Of a stretch of DNA of 64,000 nucleotides, positions 57,288-64,000 are shown piece by piece. Numbering within the stretch: the stretch's first letter is position 1; every line of letters begins with the position of its first letter. This stretch comes from Pectobacterium sp013449375 (GTDB taxonomy: Bacteria; Pseudomonadota; Gammaproteobacteria; Enterobacterales; Enterobacteriaceae), in the NCBI RefSeq assembly GCF_048593165.1, contig NZ_CP184271.1, one strand, 5' to 3'. The notes below the pieces were generated by a model, which saw only the letters and a program-made list of their open reading frames with translations, made no database searches and was not told the DNA's origin. The translations under genes and the position numbers were made by a program.

Positions 57288-57722
57288 ATGCGTTTAAATA
57301 CTCTGTCTCCGGCCGAAGGTGCTAAACACGCACCGAAGCGTTTAGGTCGTGGTATCGGTTCTGGCCTGGGCAAAACTGGCGGTCGTGGTCACAAAGGTCA
57401 GAAATCTCGTTCTGGCGGTGGCGTACGTCGTGGTTTTGAAGGTGGTCAGATGCCTTTATACCGTCGTCTGCCAAAATTTGGCTTTACTTCTCGCAAAGCA
57501 ATGATCACATCAGAAGTTCGTCTGTCTGATCTTGCTAAAGTAGAAGGCGACGTAGTTGACCTGAATACGCTGAAAGCCGCTAATGTTATTGGCATTCAGA
57601 TTGAATTCGCGAAAGTGATTCTGTCTGGTGAAGTTGCTCGTCCGGTAACGATTCGTGGTCTGCGTGTCACTAAAGGTGCTCGTGCTGCTATCGAAGCTGC
57701 TGGCGGTAAAATTGAGGAATAA
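57288..57722 (+). CDS. rplO: 50S ribosomal protein L15
   Basis: 144 aa, glycine- and arginine-rich N-terminus (RLGRGIGSGLGKTGGRGHKG), a late 50S assembly protein. Three bases behind rpmD. Confidence 0.99.
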   Translation: MRLNTLSPAEGAKHAPKRLGRGIGSGLGKTGGRGHKGQKSRSGGGVRRGFEGGQMPLYRRLPKFGFTSRKAMITSEVRLSDLAKVEGDVVDLNTLKAANVIGIQIEFAKVILSGEVARPVTIRGLRVTKGARAAIEAAGGKIEE

Positions 57723-57729
57723 GTAGCAG

Positions 57730-59061
57730 ATGGCTAAACAACCAGGATTAGATTTTCAGAGTGCTAAAGGCGGAGTTGGTGAACTGAAGCGCAGACTTTT
57801 GTTTGTTATCGGTGCGCTAATTGTTTTCCGTATTGGCTCTTTTATTCCGATTCCTGGTATTGATGCCACTGTGCTTGCCAAATTGCTTGAACAGCAGCGA
57901 GGCACCATCATTGAAATGTTTAACATGTTCTCTGGTGGTGCTCTCAGCCGTGCTTCTATCTTTGCTCTGGGTATTATGCCGTATATTTCGGCGTCGATTA
58001 TTATCCAGTTGCTGACGGTGGTTCATCCAGCGTTGGCTGAAATAAAGAAAGAAGGGGAAGCTGGCCGTCGTAAGATCAGCCAGTATACCCGTTACGGTAC
58101 CTTGGTATTGGCTATATTCCAGTCGATCGGTATTGCTACTGGTCTGCCGAATATGCCTGGAATGCAAGATTTGGTGATAAATCCAGGTTTTGCTTTCTAC
58201 TTTACCGCTGTTGTGAGTCTGGTCACTGGGACAATGTTCCTGATGTGGCTAGGAGAACAGATTACGGAACGTGGTATTGGTAACGGTATCTCGATCATAA
58301 TCTTTGCTGGTATCGTTGCGGGGCTACCGCCGGCCATTGGCCATACCATCGAGCAAGCTCGGCAAGGCGACCTGCACTTCCTCCTGTTGCTGTTGGTTGC
58401 AGTTTTAGTGTTTGCAGTAACCTTCTTCGTTGTTTTCATTGAGCGTGGTCAACGTCGTATTGTCGTTAATTATGCAAAACGTCAACAAGGTCGTCGTGTT
58501 TATGCAGCACAGAGTACGCATTTACCGCTGAAAGTGAATATGGCTGGGGTTATTCCCGCGATCTTCGCTTCCAGTATTATTCTGTTCCCTGCCACGATTG
58601 CATCTTGGTTTGGGGGCGGTACCGGTTGGAACTGGCTGACAACTATTTCGCTGTATTTGCAGCCCGGACAACCGCTTTATGTGTTACTCTATGCGTCTGC
58701 AATCATCTTCTTCTGTTTCTTCTACACTGCGTTGGTTTTCAACCCGCGTGAAACAGCAGATAACCTGAAGAAGTCCGGTGCATTCGTGCCAGGAATTCGT
58801 CCGGGAGAGCAAACGGCGAAATATATCGATAAAGTGATGACTCGCCTGACTCTGATTGGTGCGATGTATATTACTTTTATCTGCCTGATCCCGGAGTTTA
58901 TGCGTGACGCAATGAAAGTACCTTTCTATTTCGGGGGTACATCTTTATTGATCGTTGTTGTCGTCATCATGGACTTTATGGCTCAAGTGCAAACTCTGAT
59001 GATGTCGAGTCAATATGAGTCTGCATTGAAGAAAGCAAACCTGAAAGGCTATAACCGTTAA
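57730..59061 (+). CDS. secY: Preprotein translocase subunit SecY
   Basis: 443 aa, the ten-helix inner-membrane channel of the Sec pathway, with SecE and SecG. The plug-region and helix signatures SFIPIPGIDATVL and YISASIIIQLLTVV are present, as is the cytoplasmic loop EREGQ-like ERGQRRIVVNYAKRQQGR that binds SecA and ribosomes. Confidence 0.99.
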   Translation: MAKQPGLDFQSAKGGVGELKRRLLFVIGALIVFRIGSFIPIPGIDATVLAKLLEQQRGTIIEMFNMFSGGALSRASIFALGIMPYISASIIIQLLTVVHPALAEIKKEGEAGRRKISQYTRYGTLVLAIFQSIGIATGLPNMPGMQDLVINPGFAFYFTAVVSLVTGTMFLMWLGEQITERGIGNGISIIIFAGIVAGLPPAIGHTIEQARQGDLHFLLLLLVAVLVFAVTFFVVFIERGQRRIVVNYAKRQQGRRVYAAQSTHLPLKVNMAGVIPAIFASSIILFPATIASWFGGGTGWNWLTTISLYLQPGQPLYVLLYASAIIFFCFFYTALVFNPRETADNLKKSGAFVPGIRPGEQTAKYIDKVMTRLTLIGAMYITFICLIPEFMRDAMKVPFYFGGTSLLIVVVVIMDFMAQVQTLMMSSQYESALKKANLKGYNR

Positions 59062-59094
59062 TTAGGTGAGCTTGAGAAGTTACGGAGAGTAAAA

Positions 59095-59211
59095 ATGAAA
59101 GTTCGTGCTTCCGTCAAGAAATTATGTCGTAACTGTAAGATTGTTAAGCGTAACGGTGTCGTTCGTGTGATCTGCAGTGCCGAGCCGAAGCATAAACAGC
59201 GTCAAGGCTGA
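59095..59211 (+). CDS. rpmJ: 50S ribosomal protein L36
   Basis: 38 aa, [20 protein letters not shown], with three Cys and one His as zinc ligands (CRNC, C, H), the zinc-binding form. Last gene of the spc operon. Confidence 0.97.
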
Positions 59212-59240
59212 TTATCTCGCATATTTTTCTTGCAAAGTTG

Positions 59241-59274
59241 GATTGAGCTGGCTAGATTAGCCAGCCAATCTTTT
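59241..59274 (+). terminator. Hairpin between the spc and alpha operons
   Basis: GCTGGCTA GAT TAGCCAGC, extended by ATTG/CAAT, with TCTTTT behind it. It acts as a partial terminator or as part of the alpha leader. Confidence 0.7.
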
Positions 59275-59357
59275 GTATGTAACTGCAACATTATTTGAGT
59301 ATCCTGAAAACGGGCTTTTCAGAATGGTGTTGCTGTATAAAATTGTAGGAGTGCATA
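59275..59357 (+). promoter_or_regulatory. Alpha operon leader (S4-binding pseudoknot)
   Basis: The block TTTGAGTATCCTGAAAACGG and CTTTTCAGAATGG up to TAGGAGTGCATA matches from memory the E. coli alpha mRNA pseudoknot bound by S4. It ends at the rpsM GTG. Confidence 0.85.
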
Positions 59358-59714
59358 GTGGCCCGTATAGCAGGCATTAACATTCCTGATCATAAACATA
59401 CCGTTATTGCGTTAACGTCGATTTTCGGTATCGGTAAAACCCGTTCGCAGGCTATTTGTGCTGCAACAGGAATTGCCGAAGATGTTAAGATCAGTGAGCT
59501 GTCTGAAGAGCAAATCGATAAGCTGCGTGACGAAGTTGCCAAGTTTGTTGTAGAAGGTGATCTGCGTCGTGAAGTTACCCTGAGCATCAAGCGTCTTATG
59601 GACCTTGGTACTTATCGTGGTTTGCGTCATCGTCGTGGTCTGCCGGTTCGCGGTCAGCGTACCAAGACTAACGCCCGTACCCGTAAGGGTCCGCGCAAAC
59701 CGATCAAGAAATAA
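59358..59714 (+). CDS. rpsM: 30S ribosomal protein S13
   Basis: 118 aa from a GTG start (ARIAGINIPDHKHTVIALTS), in the 30S head touching P-site tRNA and 50S bridges. First gene of the alpha operon. Confidence 0.99.
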   Translation: MARIAGINIPDHKHTVIALTSIFGIGKTRSQAICAATGIAEDVKISELSEEQIDKLRDEVAKFVVEGDLRREVTLSIKRLMDLGTYRGLRHRRGLPVRGQRTKTNARTRKGPRKPIKK

Positions 59715-59730
59715 TCGGGGTGATTGAATA

Positions 59731-60120
59731 ATGGCAAAGGCACCTATTCGTGCACGTAAGCGTGTAAGAAAGCAAGTCTCTGACGGTGTGGCTCATATCC
59801 ATGCTTCTTTCAACAACACCATCGTAACCATTACTGATCGTCAGGGTAATGCGCTGGGTTGGGCAACTGCCGGTGGTTCCGGCTTCCGTGGTTCTCGTAA
59901 ATCTACGCCGTTCGCTGCTCAGGTAGCTGCTGAACGTTGCGCAGAGGCCGTGAAAGAGTACGGTATTAAGAACCTGGAAGTTATGGTTAAAGGACCTGGT
60001 CCGGGCCGTGAGTCTACTATCCGCGCATTGAACGCGGCTGGTTTCCGCATCACTAATATTACTGATGTGACTCCGATCCCTCATAACGGTTGTCGTCCGC
60101 CGAAAAAGCGCCGCGTATAA
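59731..60120 (+). CDS. rpsK: 30S ribosomal protein S11
   Basis: 129 aa, lines the E-site and platform ([20 protein letters not shown]). The [11 protein letters not shown] tail is intact. The NG pair near it is the site of isoaspartate formation in E. coli. Confidence 0.99.
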
Positions 60121-60150
60121 CGCCGCTTTTAGGATTGTTGGAGAAAGAAA

Positions 60151-60771
60151 ATGGCAAGATATTTGGGTCCTAAGCTCAAGCTGAGCCGTCGTGAAGGCAC
60201 CGACCTGTTCCTGAAGTCTGGTGTTCGTGCGATCGATTCCAAGTGTAAAATTGAACAAGCTCCTGGCCAGCACGGTGCGCGTAAACCGCGTCTGTCTGAC
60301 TATGGTGTACAGTTGCGTGAAAAACAAAAAGTTCGCCGTATCTACGGTGTTCTGGAGCGTCAGTTCCGTAACTATTATAAAGAAGCTGCACGTCTGAAAG
60401 GCAACACAGGTGCAAACCTGCTGCAACTGCTGGAAGGTCGTCTGGATAACGTTGTTTATCGTATGGGTTTTGGTGCCACTCGTGCTGAAGCACGTCAGAT
60501 GGTAAGCCACAAAGCTATCATGGTAAACGGTCGCGTTGTTAGCATCGCTTCTTATCAGGTATCCCCGAATGACGTAGTCAGCATCCGTGAGAAAGCGAAA
60601 AAGCAATCTCGCGTGAAAGCCGCTCTGGAGCTGGCTGAACAGCGTGAAAAGCCAACTTGGCTGGAAGTTGATGCTGCCAAGATGGAAGGTGTGTTCAAGC
60701 GTATTCCTGAACGTACCGATCTGTCTGCGGACATTAATGAACACCTGATCGTCGAGCTTTACTCCAAGTAA
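60151..60771 (+). CDS. rpsD: 30S ribosomal protein S4
   Basis: 206 aa, primary 16S binder and repressor of the alpha operon through the leader pseudoknot. The S4 RNA-binding domain is in the middle (LDNVVYRMGFGATRAEARQM). Confidence 0.99.
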   Translation: MARYLGPKLKLSRREGTDLFLKSGVRAIDSKCKIEQAPGQHGARKPRLSDYGVQLREKQKVRRIYGVLERQFRNYYKEAARLKGNTGANLLQLLEGRLDNVVYRMGFGATRAEARQMVSHKAIMVNGRVVSIASYQVSPNDVVSIREKAKKQSRVKAALELAEQREKPTWLEVDAAKMEGVFKRIPERTDLSADINEHLIVELYSK

Positions 60772-60796
60772 AGCTTAGTACCAAAGAGAGGACACA

Positions 60797-61786
60797 ATGC
60801 AGGGTTCTGTGACAGAGTTTCTAAAACCGCGCCTGGTTGATATCGAGCAAGTGAGTTCGACGCACGCCAAGGTGACCCTTGAGCCATTAGAGCGGGGCTT
60901 CGGCCATACTCTTGGCAACGCACTGCGCCGTATTCTGCTTTCATCCATGCCAGGTTGCGCGGTGACCGAGGTTGAGATTGATGGTGTACTGCATGAGTAC
61001 AGCACCAAAGAAGGCGTACAGGAAGATATCCTGGAAATCCTGCTCAACCTGAAAGGGCTGGCGGTGAGAGTTCAAGGCAAAGATGAAGTTATTCTTACCC
61101 TGAATAAATCTGGCATTGGCCCTGTGACTGCAGCCGATATCATCCATGATGGTGATGTCGAAATCGTCAAGCCGCAGCACTTAATTTGCCATCTGACCGA
61201 TGAGAACGCGTCTATTAGCATGCGTATCAAAGTTCAACGTGGTCGTGGTTATGTGCCGGCATCTGCCCGTATTCATACGGAAGAAGATGAGCGCCCGATT
61301 GGTCGTCTGTTAGTTGATGCTTGCTACAGCCCTGTAGAGCGTATTGCCTACAATGTTGAAGCGGCTCGTGTAGAACAGCGTACTGACTTGGACAAGCTAG
61401 TCATCGAAATGGAAACCAATGGCACGATCGATCCTGAAGAGGCGATCCGCCGTGCGGCTACCATTCTGGCTGAACAACTTGAAGCTTTTGTTGACTTACG
61501 TGATGTTCGTCAGCCAGAAGTTAAAGAAGAGAAACCAGAATTCGATCCGATCCTGCTGCGCCCTGTTGACGATCTGGAATTGACTGTCCGCTCTGCTAAC
61601 TGCCTTAAGGCAGAAGCTATCCACTACATCGGTGATCTGGTACAGCGTACCGAGGTTGAGTTGCTTAAAACGCCTAACCTGGGTAAAAAATCTCTTACTG
61701 AGATTAAAGACGTACTGGCTTCCCGTGGTCTGTCTCTGGGCATGCGCTTGGAAAACTGGCCACCGGCAAGCATTGCTGATGAGTAA
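60797..61786 (+). CDS. rpoA: RNA polymerase subunit alpha
   Basis: 329 aa. The N-terminal dimerisation domain ([20 protein letters not shown]) assembles beta and beta'. A flexible linker and the C-terminal domain ([32 protein letters not shown]) contact UP elements and activators. Confidence 0.99.
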
Positions 61787-61826
61787 CCAGATCACAGGTT
61801 AAGGTTTTACTGAGAAGGATAAGGTC

Positions 61827-62219
61827 ATGCGCCATCGTAAGAGTGGTCGTCAACTGAACCGTAACAGCAGCCATCGTCAGGCTATGTTCCGTAACATGGC
61901 TAGTTCTTTGGTTCGTCATGAAATCATCAAGACGACCCTGCCGAAAGCAAAAGAGCTGCGTCGCGTTGTTGAACCGCTGATTACTCTTGCCAAGACCGAC
62001 AGCGTTGCTAATCGTCGTCTGGCATTCGCCCGTACTCGTGATAACGAGATCGTGGCAAAACTGTTTAATGAACTGGGCCCGCGTTTCGCGAGTCGTGCTG
62101 GTGGTTACACTCGTATTCTGAAGTGTGGCTTCCGTGCTGGTGACAATGCGCCGATGGCATACATCGAGCTCGTTGATCGCTCAGTTTCTCAGACAGAAGA
62201 AGTTGCTACTGCAGAGTAA
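61827..62219 (+). CDS. rplQ: 50S ribosomal protein L17
   Basis: 130 aa, MRHRKSGRQLNRNSSHRQAM, near the exit tunnel. Last gene of the alpha operon. Confidence 0.99.
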   Translation: MRHRKSGRQLNRNSSHRQAMFRNMASSLVRHEIIKTTLPKAKELRRVVEPLITLAKTDSVANRRLAFARTRDNEIVAKLFNELGPRFASRAGGYTRILKCGFRAGDNAPMAYIELVDRSVSQTEEVATAE

Positions 62220-62231
62220 TCTGTAAGAGCA

Positions 62232-62260
62232 TAAAAAAACCGGGGAAACCCGGTTTTTTT
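62232..62260 (+). terminator. Terminator of the alpha operon
   Basis: AAAACCGGG GAAA CCCGGTTTTTTT, 12 bp after rplQ. Confidence 0.93.
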
Positions 62261-62310
62261 ACATCTGGAATAAACTAAGCTCCATTAATGAGAACAGGTA
62301 AGAGATTGCC

Positions 62311-62670
62311 ATGTGGTTGATTGATGAGTTAGTTGAAAAACATATTAGCAAGGCTCAGAAAGATGGTGCTTTTGATAATCTCTCAGGTTCCGGCAGTCCT
62401 TTGATTCTTGATGATGATAGCGGAATACCACAGGAGCTAAGAACAGCCTATCGGTTGCTCAAGAATGCTGGATATTTACCTGTAGAACTTCAAGAAAGAA
62501 AAGCTGCTTTACAGCTAACCAACTTTCTTGAAACGATATCCCGCGATTCGCCTGAATACGAGAAAGTCTCTCGACGCTTGCGTATGTTGGAAATGAGCTT
62601 GCAGCAAAAAGGGATCAATACTGATTTTCTACATCAGGAATACAAAACACAGCTCAATGAAAAGTTCTAG
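62311..62670 (+). CDS. yhdN: DUF1992 family protein YhdN
   Basis: 119 aa, matching the YhdN/DnaJ-homologue-C28 family (GAFDNLSGSGSPLILDDDSG, ELRTAYRLLKNAGYLP). Function unknown. In E. coli zntR lies between rplQ and this gene. It is absent here. Confidence 0.9.
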   Translation: MWLIDELVEKHISKAQKDGAFDNLSGSGSPLILDDDSGIPQELRTAYRLLKNAGYLPVELQERKAALQLTNFLETISRDSPEYEKVSRRLRMLEMSLQQKGINTDFLHQEYKTQLNEKF

Positions 62671-62783
62671 CTGCCAGAATAATTCTCCGGATTGCTATTC
62701 TCATCTTTCCATTTCGGCTATATACTCCGCCTGATTTATTGATACATATACAGATTATTGACCCAACTTTCTTAGGAGTGATG

Positions 62784-62996
62784 ATGACCACATATCGTCA
62801 TAAGCGTGGGAAAATTCAGGACAACGCCATTGAGGCACTGTTACATGACCCATTATTTCGCCAACGTATTGAAGTGAATGAAAAAGGGAAAGGAAGTTAT
62901 CGTAGAAAAGAAAAACATGTGAAGAAAGGTAGTTGGGAGGCCAGCGGTAAGCAATCAAGTGATTATTTACCTCTGGCCTTTCTACTTTCTGTGTAG
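62784..62996 (+). CDS. arfA: Alternative ribosome-rescue factor ArfA
   Basis: ArfA recruits release factor 2 to ribosomes stalled on mRNAs without a stop codon, as back-up to tmRNA. The core TYRHKRGKIQDNAIEALLHD and PLFRQRIE, GKGSYRRKEKH is conserved. The 70-aa frame includes a hydrophobic tail (LPLAFLLSV) that, as in E. coli, should normally be removed because the mRNA is cut or terminated at the internal hairpin. The start is 62784, or 62781 one codon earlier. Ribosome-binding site TTAGGAGTG. Confidence 0.92.
   Translation: MTTYRHKRGKIQDNAIEALLHDPLFRQRIEVNEKGKGSYRRKEKHVKKGSWEASGKQSSDYLPLAFLLSV
62938..62980 (+). promoter_or_regulatory. Internal RNase III / terminator hairpin in arfA
   Basis: AGGCCAGCGGTAA (62938-62950) pairs with TTACCTCTGGCCT (62967-62979), twelve of thirteen positions, inside the coding frame. 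In E. coli the equivalent stem makes arfA mRNA nonstop, so that the protein is made only when tmRNA fails. Confidence 0.85.
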
Positions 62997-63026
62997 CGAA
63001 AGTAAGAATTAATAAAAACTCAATTC

Positions 63027-63440
63027 TTATTGCTTAGGCTGCTGTCCCTTCAATAAATCGCGAATCTCAGCTAACAGTTTCTCTTCAGCACTAGGCTTCG
63101 GTGGTGCGGCAGGCGAATTTTCCTGCTTGCGGCGTAGCTTGTTCATGAGTTTGATTGCTATAAAGATAGCGAAAGCGACGATGATAAAGTCAAAAATATT
63201 TTGAATGAAAGCGCCATAGTTCATGACAACGGCGGGAATGTCGCCTTGGGCATCACGAAGAATTAGGCTGAATTGTTTAAAATCGACCCCGCCAATCAAA
63301 AGCCCAAGTGGCGGCATAATAATATCTGAGACCAGCGAAGAGACAATTTTGCTGAAAGCAGCACCAATAATGACACCCACCGCCAAATCGACAACGTTGC
63401 CACGCATGGCAAATTCTCTGAATTCTTTGATGATGCTCAT
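63027..63440 (-). CDS. mscL: Large-conductance mechanosensitive channel MscL
   Basis: 137 aa, an inner-membrane pentamer that opens under hypo-osmotic shock. The N-terminal amphipathic helix (SIIKEFREFAMRGNVVDLAV) and the glycine-rich pore helix (GVIIGAAFSKIVSSL) are clear, with a second membrane helix and a charged C-terminal bundle. The start MSIIKEF at 63440 is used. The frame is open six codons further up. Confidence 0.96.
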   Translation of the reverse strand: MSIIKEFREFAMRGNVVDLAVGVIIGAAFSKIVSSLVSDIIMPPLGLLIGGVDFKQFSLILRDAQGDIPAVVMNYGAFIQNIFDFIIVAFAIFIAIKLMNKLRRKQENSPAAPPKPSAEEKLLAEIRDLLKGQQPKQ

Positions 63441-63530
63441 ATCCGTTCTCCTTGCCAAAAATATGAATTAATTCTAACCAATAGCCATATCTTTGCCAGA
63501 TTATTGATTTGCGATGAATCTTTTCCTTCA

Positions 63531-64000
63531 TTACAAAAAGAAGGGACTTGGTTGAAATAGTCGTTCAACATCAGGTACAAATTTTTTGTCCGCTAAGAAC
63601 ATAATGACATGATCGCCTTGCTCTATTTTGCTATTTGCATTGGCAATAATGACGTCATCACCACGAACAATTGCGCCGATAGTCGTACCCGGTGGAAGCT
63701 TAATATCTTCGATCATTCTTCCAACAACTTTCGATGTGCCCTCGTCACCGTGGGCGATGGCCTCAATTGCTTCGGCCACACCACGGCGCAACGAGGATAC
63801 GCTAACGATGTCTGCCTTACGGACATGGCTGAGTAGCGCAGAAATGGTTGCCTGCTGTGGGGAGATAGCGACATCAATAACGCTACCCTGGACCAGATCG
63901 ACATAAGCCCGGCGTTGGATAAGCACCATTACTTTTTTCGCACCCATACGTTTGGCCAGCATCGCTGACATAATATTCGCTTCGTCATCATTGGTAATGG
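63531..64000 (-). CDS. trkA: Trk potassium uptake NAD-binding protein TrkA, C-terminal part (cut by window edge)
   Basis: The frame is open to the window end (ITNDDEANIMSAMLAKRMGA...). It shows the second RCK domain of TrkA: an end of the Rossmann fold, then the RCK-C segment (KLPPGTTIGAIVRGDDVIIA, KIEQGDHVIMFLADKK). It is the peripheral regulator of Trk K+ transporters. The first 300 or so residues lie beyond 64000. Confidence 0.95.
   Translation of the reverse strand, partial: ITNDDEANIMSAMLAKRMGAKKVMVLIQRRAYVDLVQGSVIDVAISPQQATISALLSHVRKADIVSVSSLRRGVAEAIEAIAHGDEGTSKVVGRMIEDIKLPPGTTIGAIVRGDDVIIANANSKIEQGDHVIMFLADKKFVPDVERLFQPSPFFL

Noticed and set aside
48913..61800. Many long antisense frames in the ribosomal operons
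   Set aside because: They are shadows of strongly biased codon use in highly expressed genes, without ribosome-binding sites or known families.

Overview
The window reads as chromosome of a soft-rot enterobacterium, most likely Pectobacterium or a close relative. This is inferred from near-E. coli protein sequences and gene orders (thiCEFSGH-rsd-nudC-hemE, hupA, purHD-rrn, uvrY-uvrC-pgsA-glyW-cysT-leuZ, tufA-bfd-bfr, S10-spc-alpha, arfA-mscL-trkA) together with genus-typical dispersed repeats. I could not run a search, so the genus is an inference.

Region 1 (1-15099) is housekeeping DNA. It holds the end of a MocR-type regulator, the thiamine operon behind a TPP riboswitch with an enlarged P3 arm, rsd, nudC, hemE, a decayed nfi remnant, yjaG, hupA, a DUF1481 lipoprotein, a palindrome-rich repeat, purHD with a PurR box, and an rRNA operon control region (P1, P2, boxA) followed by only the first 80 nt of 16S rRNA.

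Region 2 (15100-46087) is a block that does not belong next to region 1. A complete IS3-family element joins the 16S stub to a flagellin gene that has lost its N-terminal part, with no target duplication. Then come a LuxR-type regulator and a plus-strand defence-like island: a phosphorothioate-DNA type IV HNH nuclease, a large SF1 helicase with a zinc-finger partner, and a tight three-gene operon (1260-aa PD-(D/E)xK protein, 1475-aa Cap4-like STAND NTPase, 481-aa protein) that is the best candidate for an undescribed system. After a gap comes another HNH-like protein, and a P4-type integrase beside tRNA-Leu closes the island. Core genes resume with tRNA-Leu/Cys/Gly, pgsA, uvrC, uvrY, yecF, a small hypothetical gene, tRNA-Lys, cycA, iraP, a truncated nac, tRNA-Asn and a second P4-type integrase.

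Region 3 (46088-64000) starts abruptly at codon 12 of tufA, fused directly to the end of the second integrase. It continues as bfd, bfr, the complete S10, spc and alpha ribosomal operons, yhdN, arfA with its internal hairpin, mscL and the C-terminal part of trkA.

The two abrupt joins (16S/IS/flagellin and integrase/tufA) bracket about 30 kb. They mean either that a flagellar-region segment has been moved into the origin-proximal rrn/str neighbourhood or that the sequence is misassembled at repeats. Read-level evidence is needed to tell.
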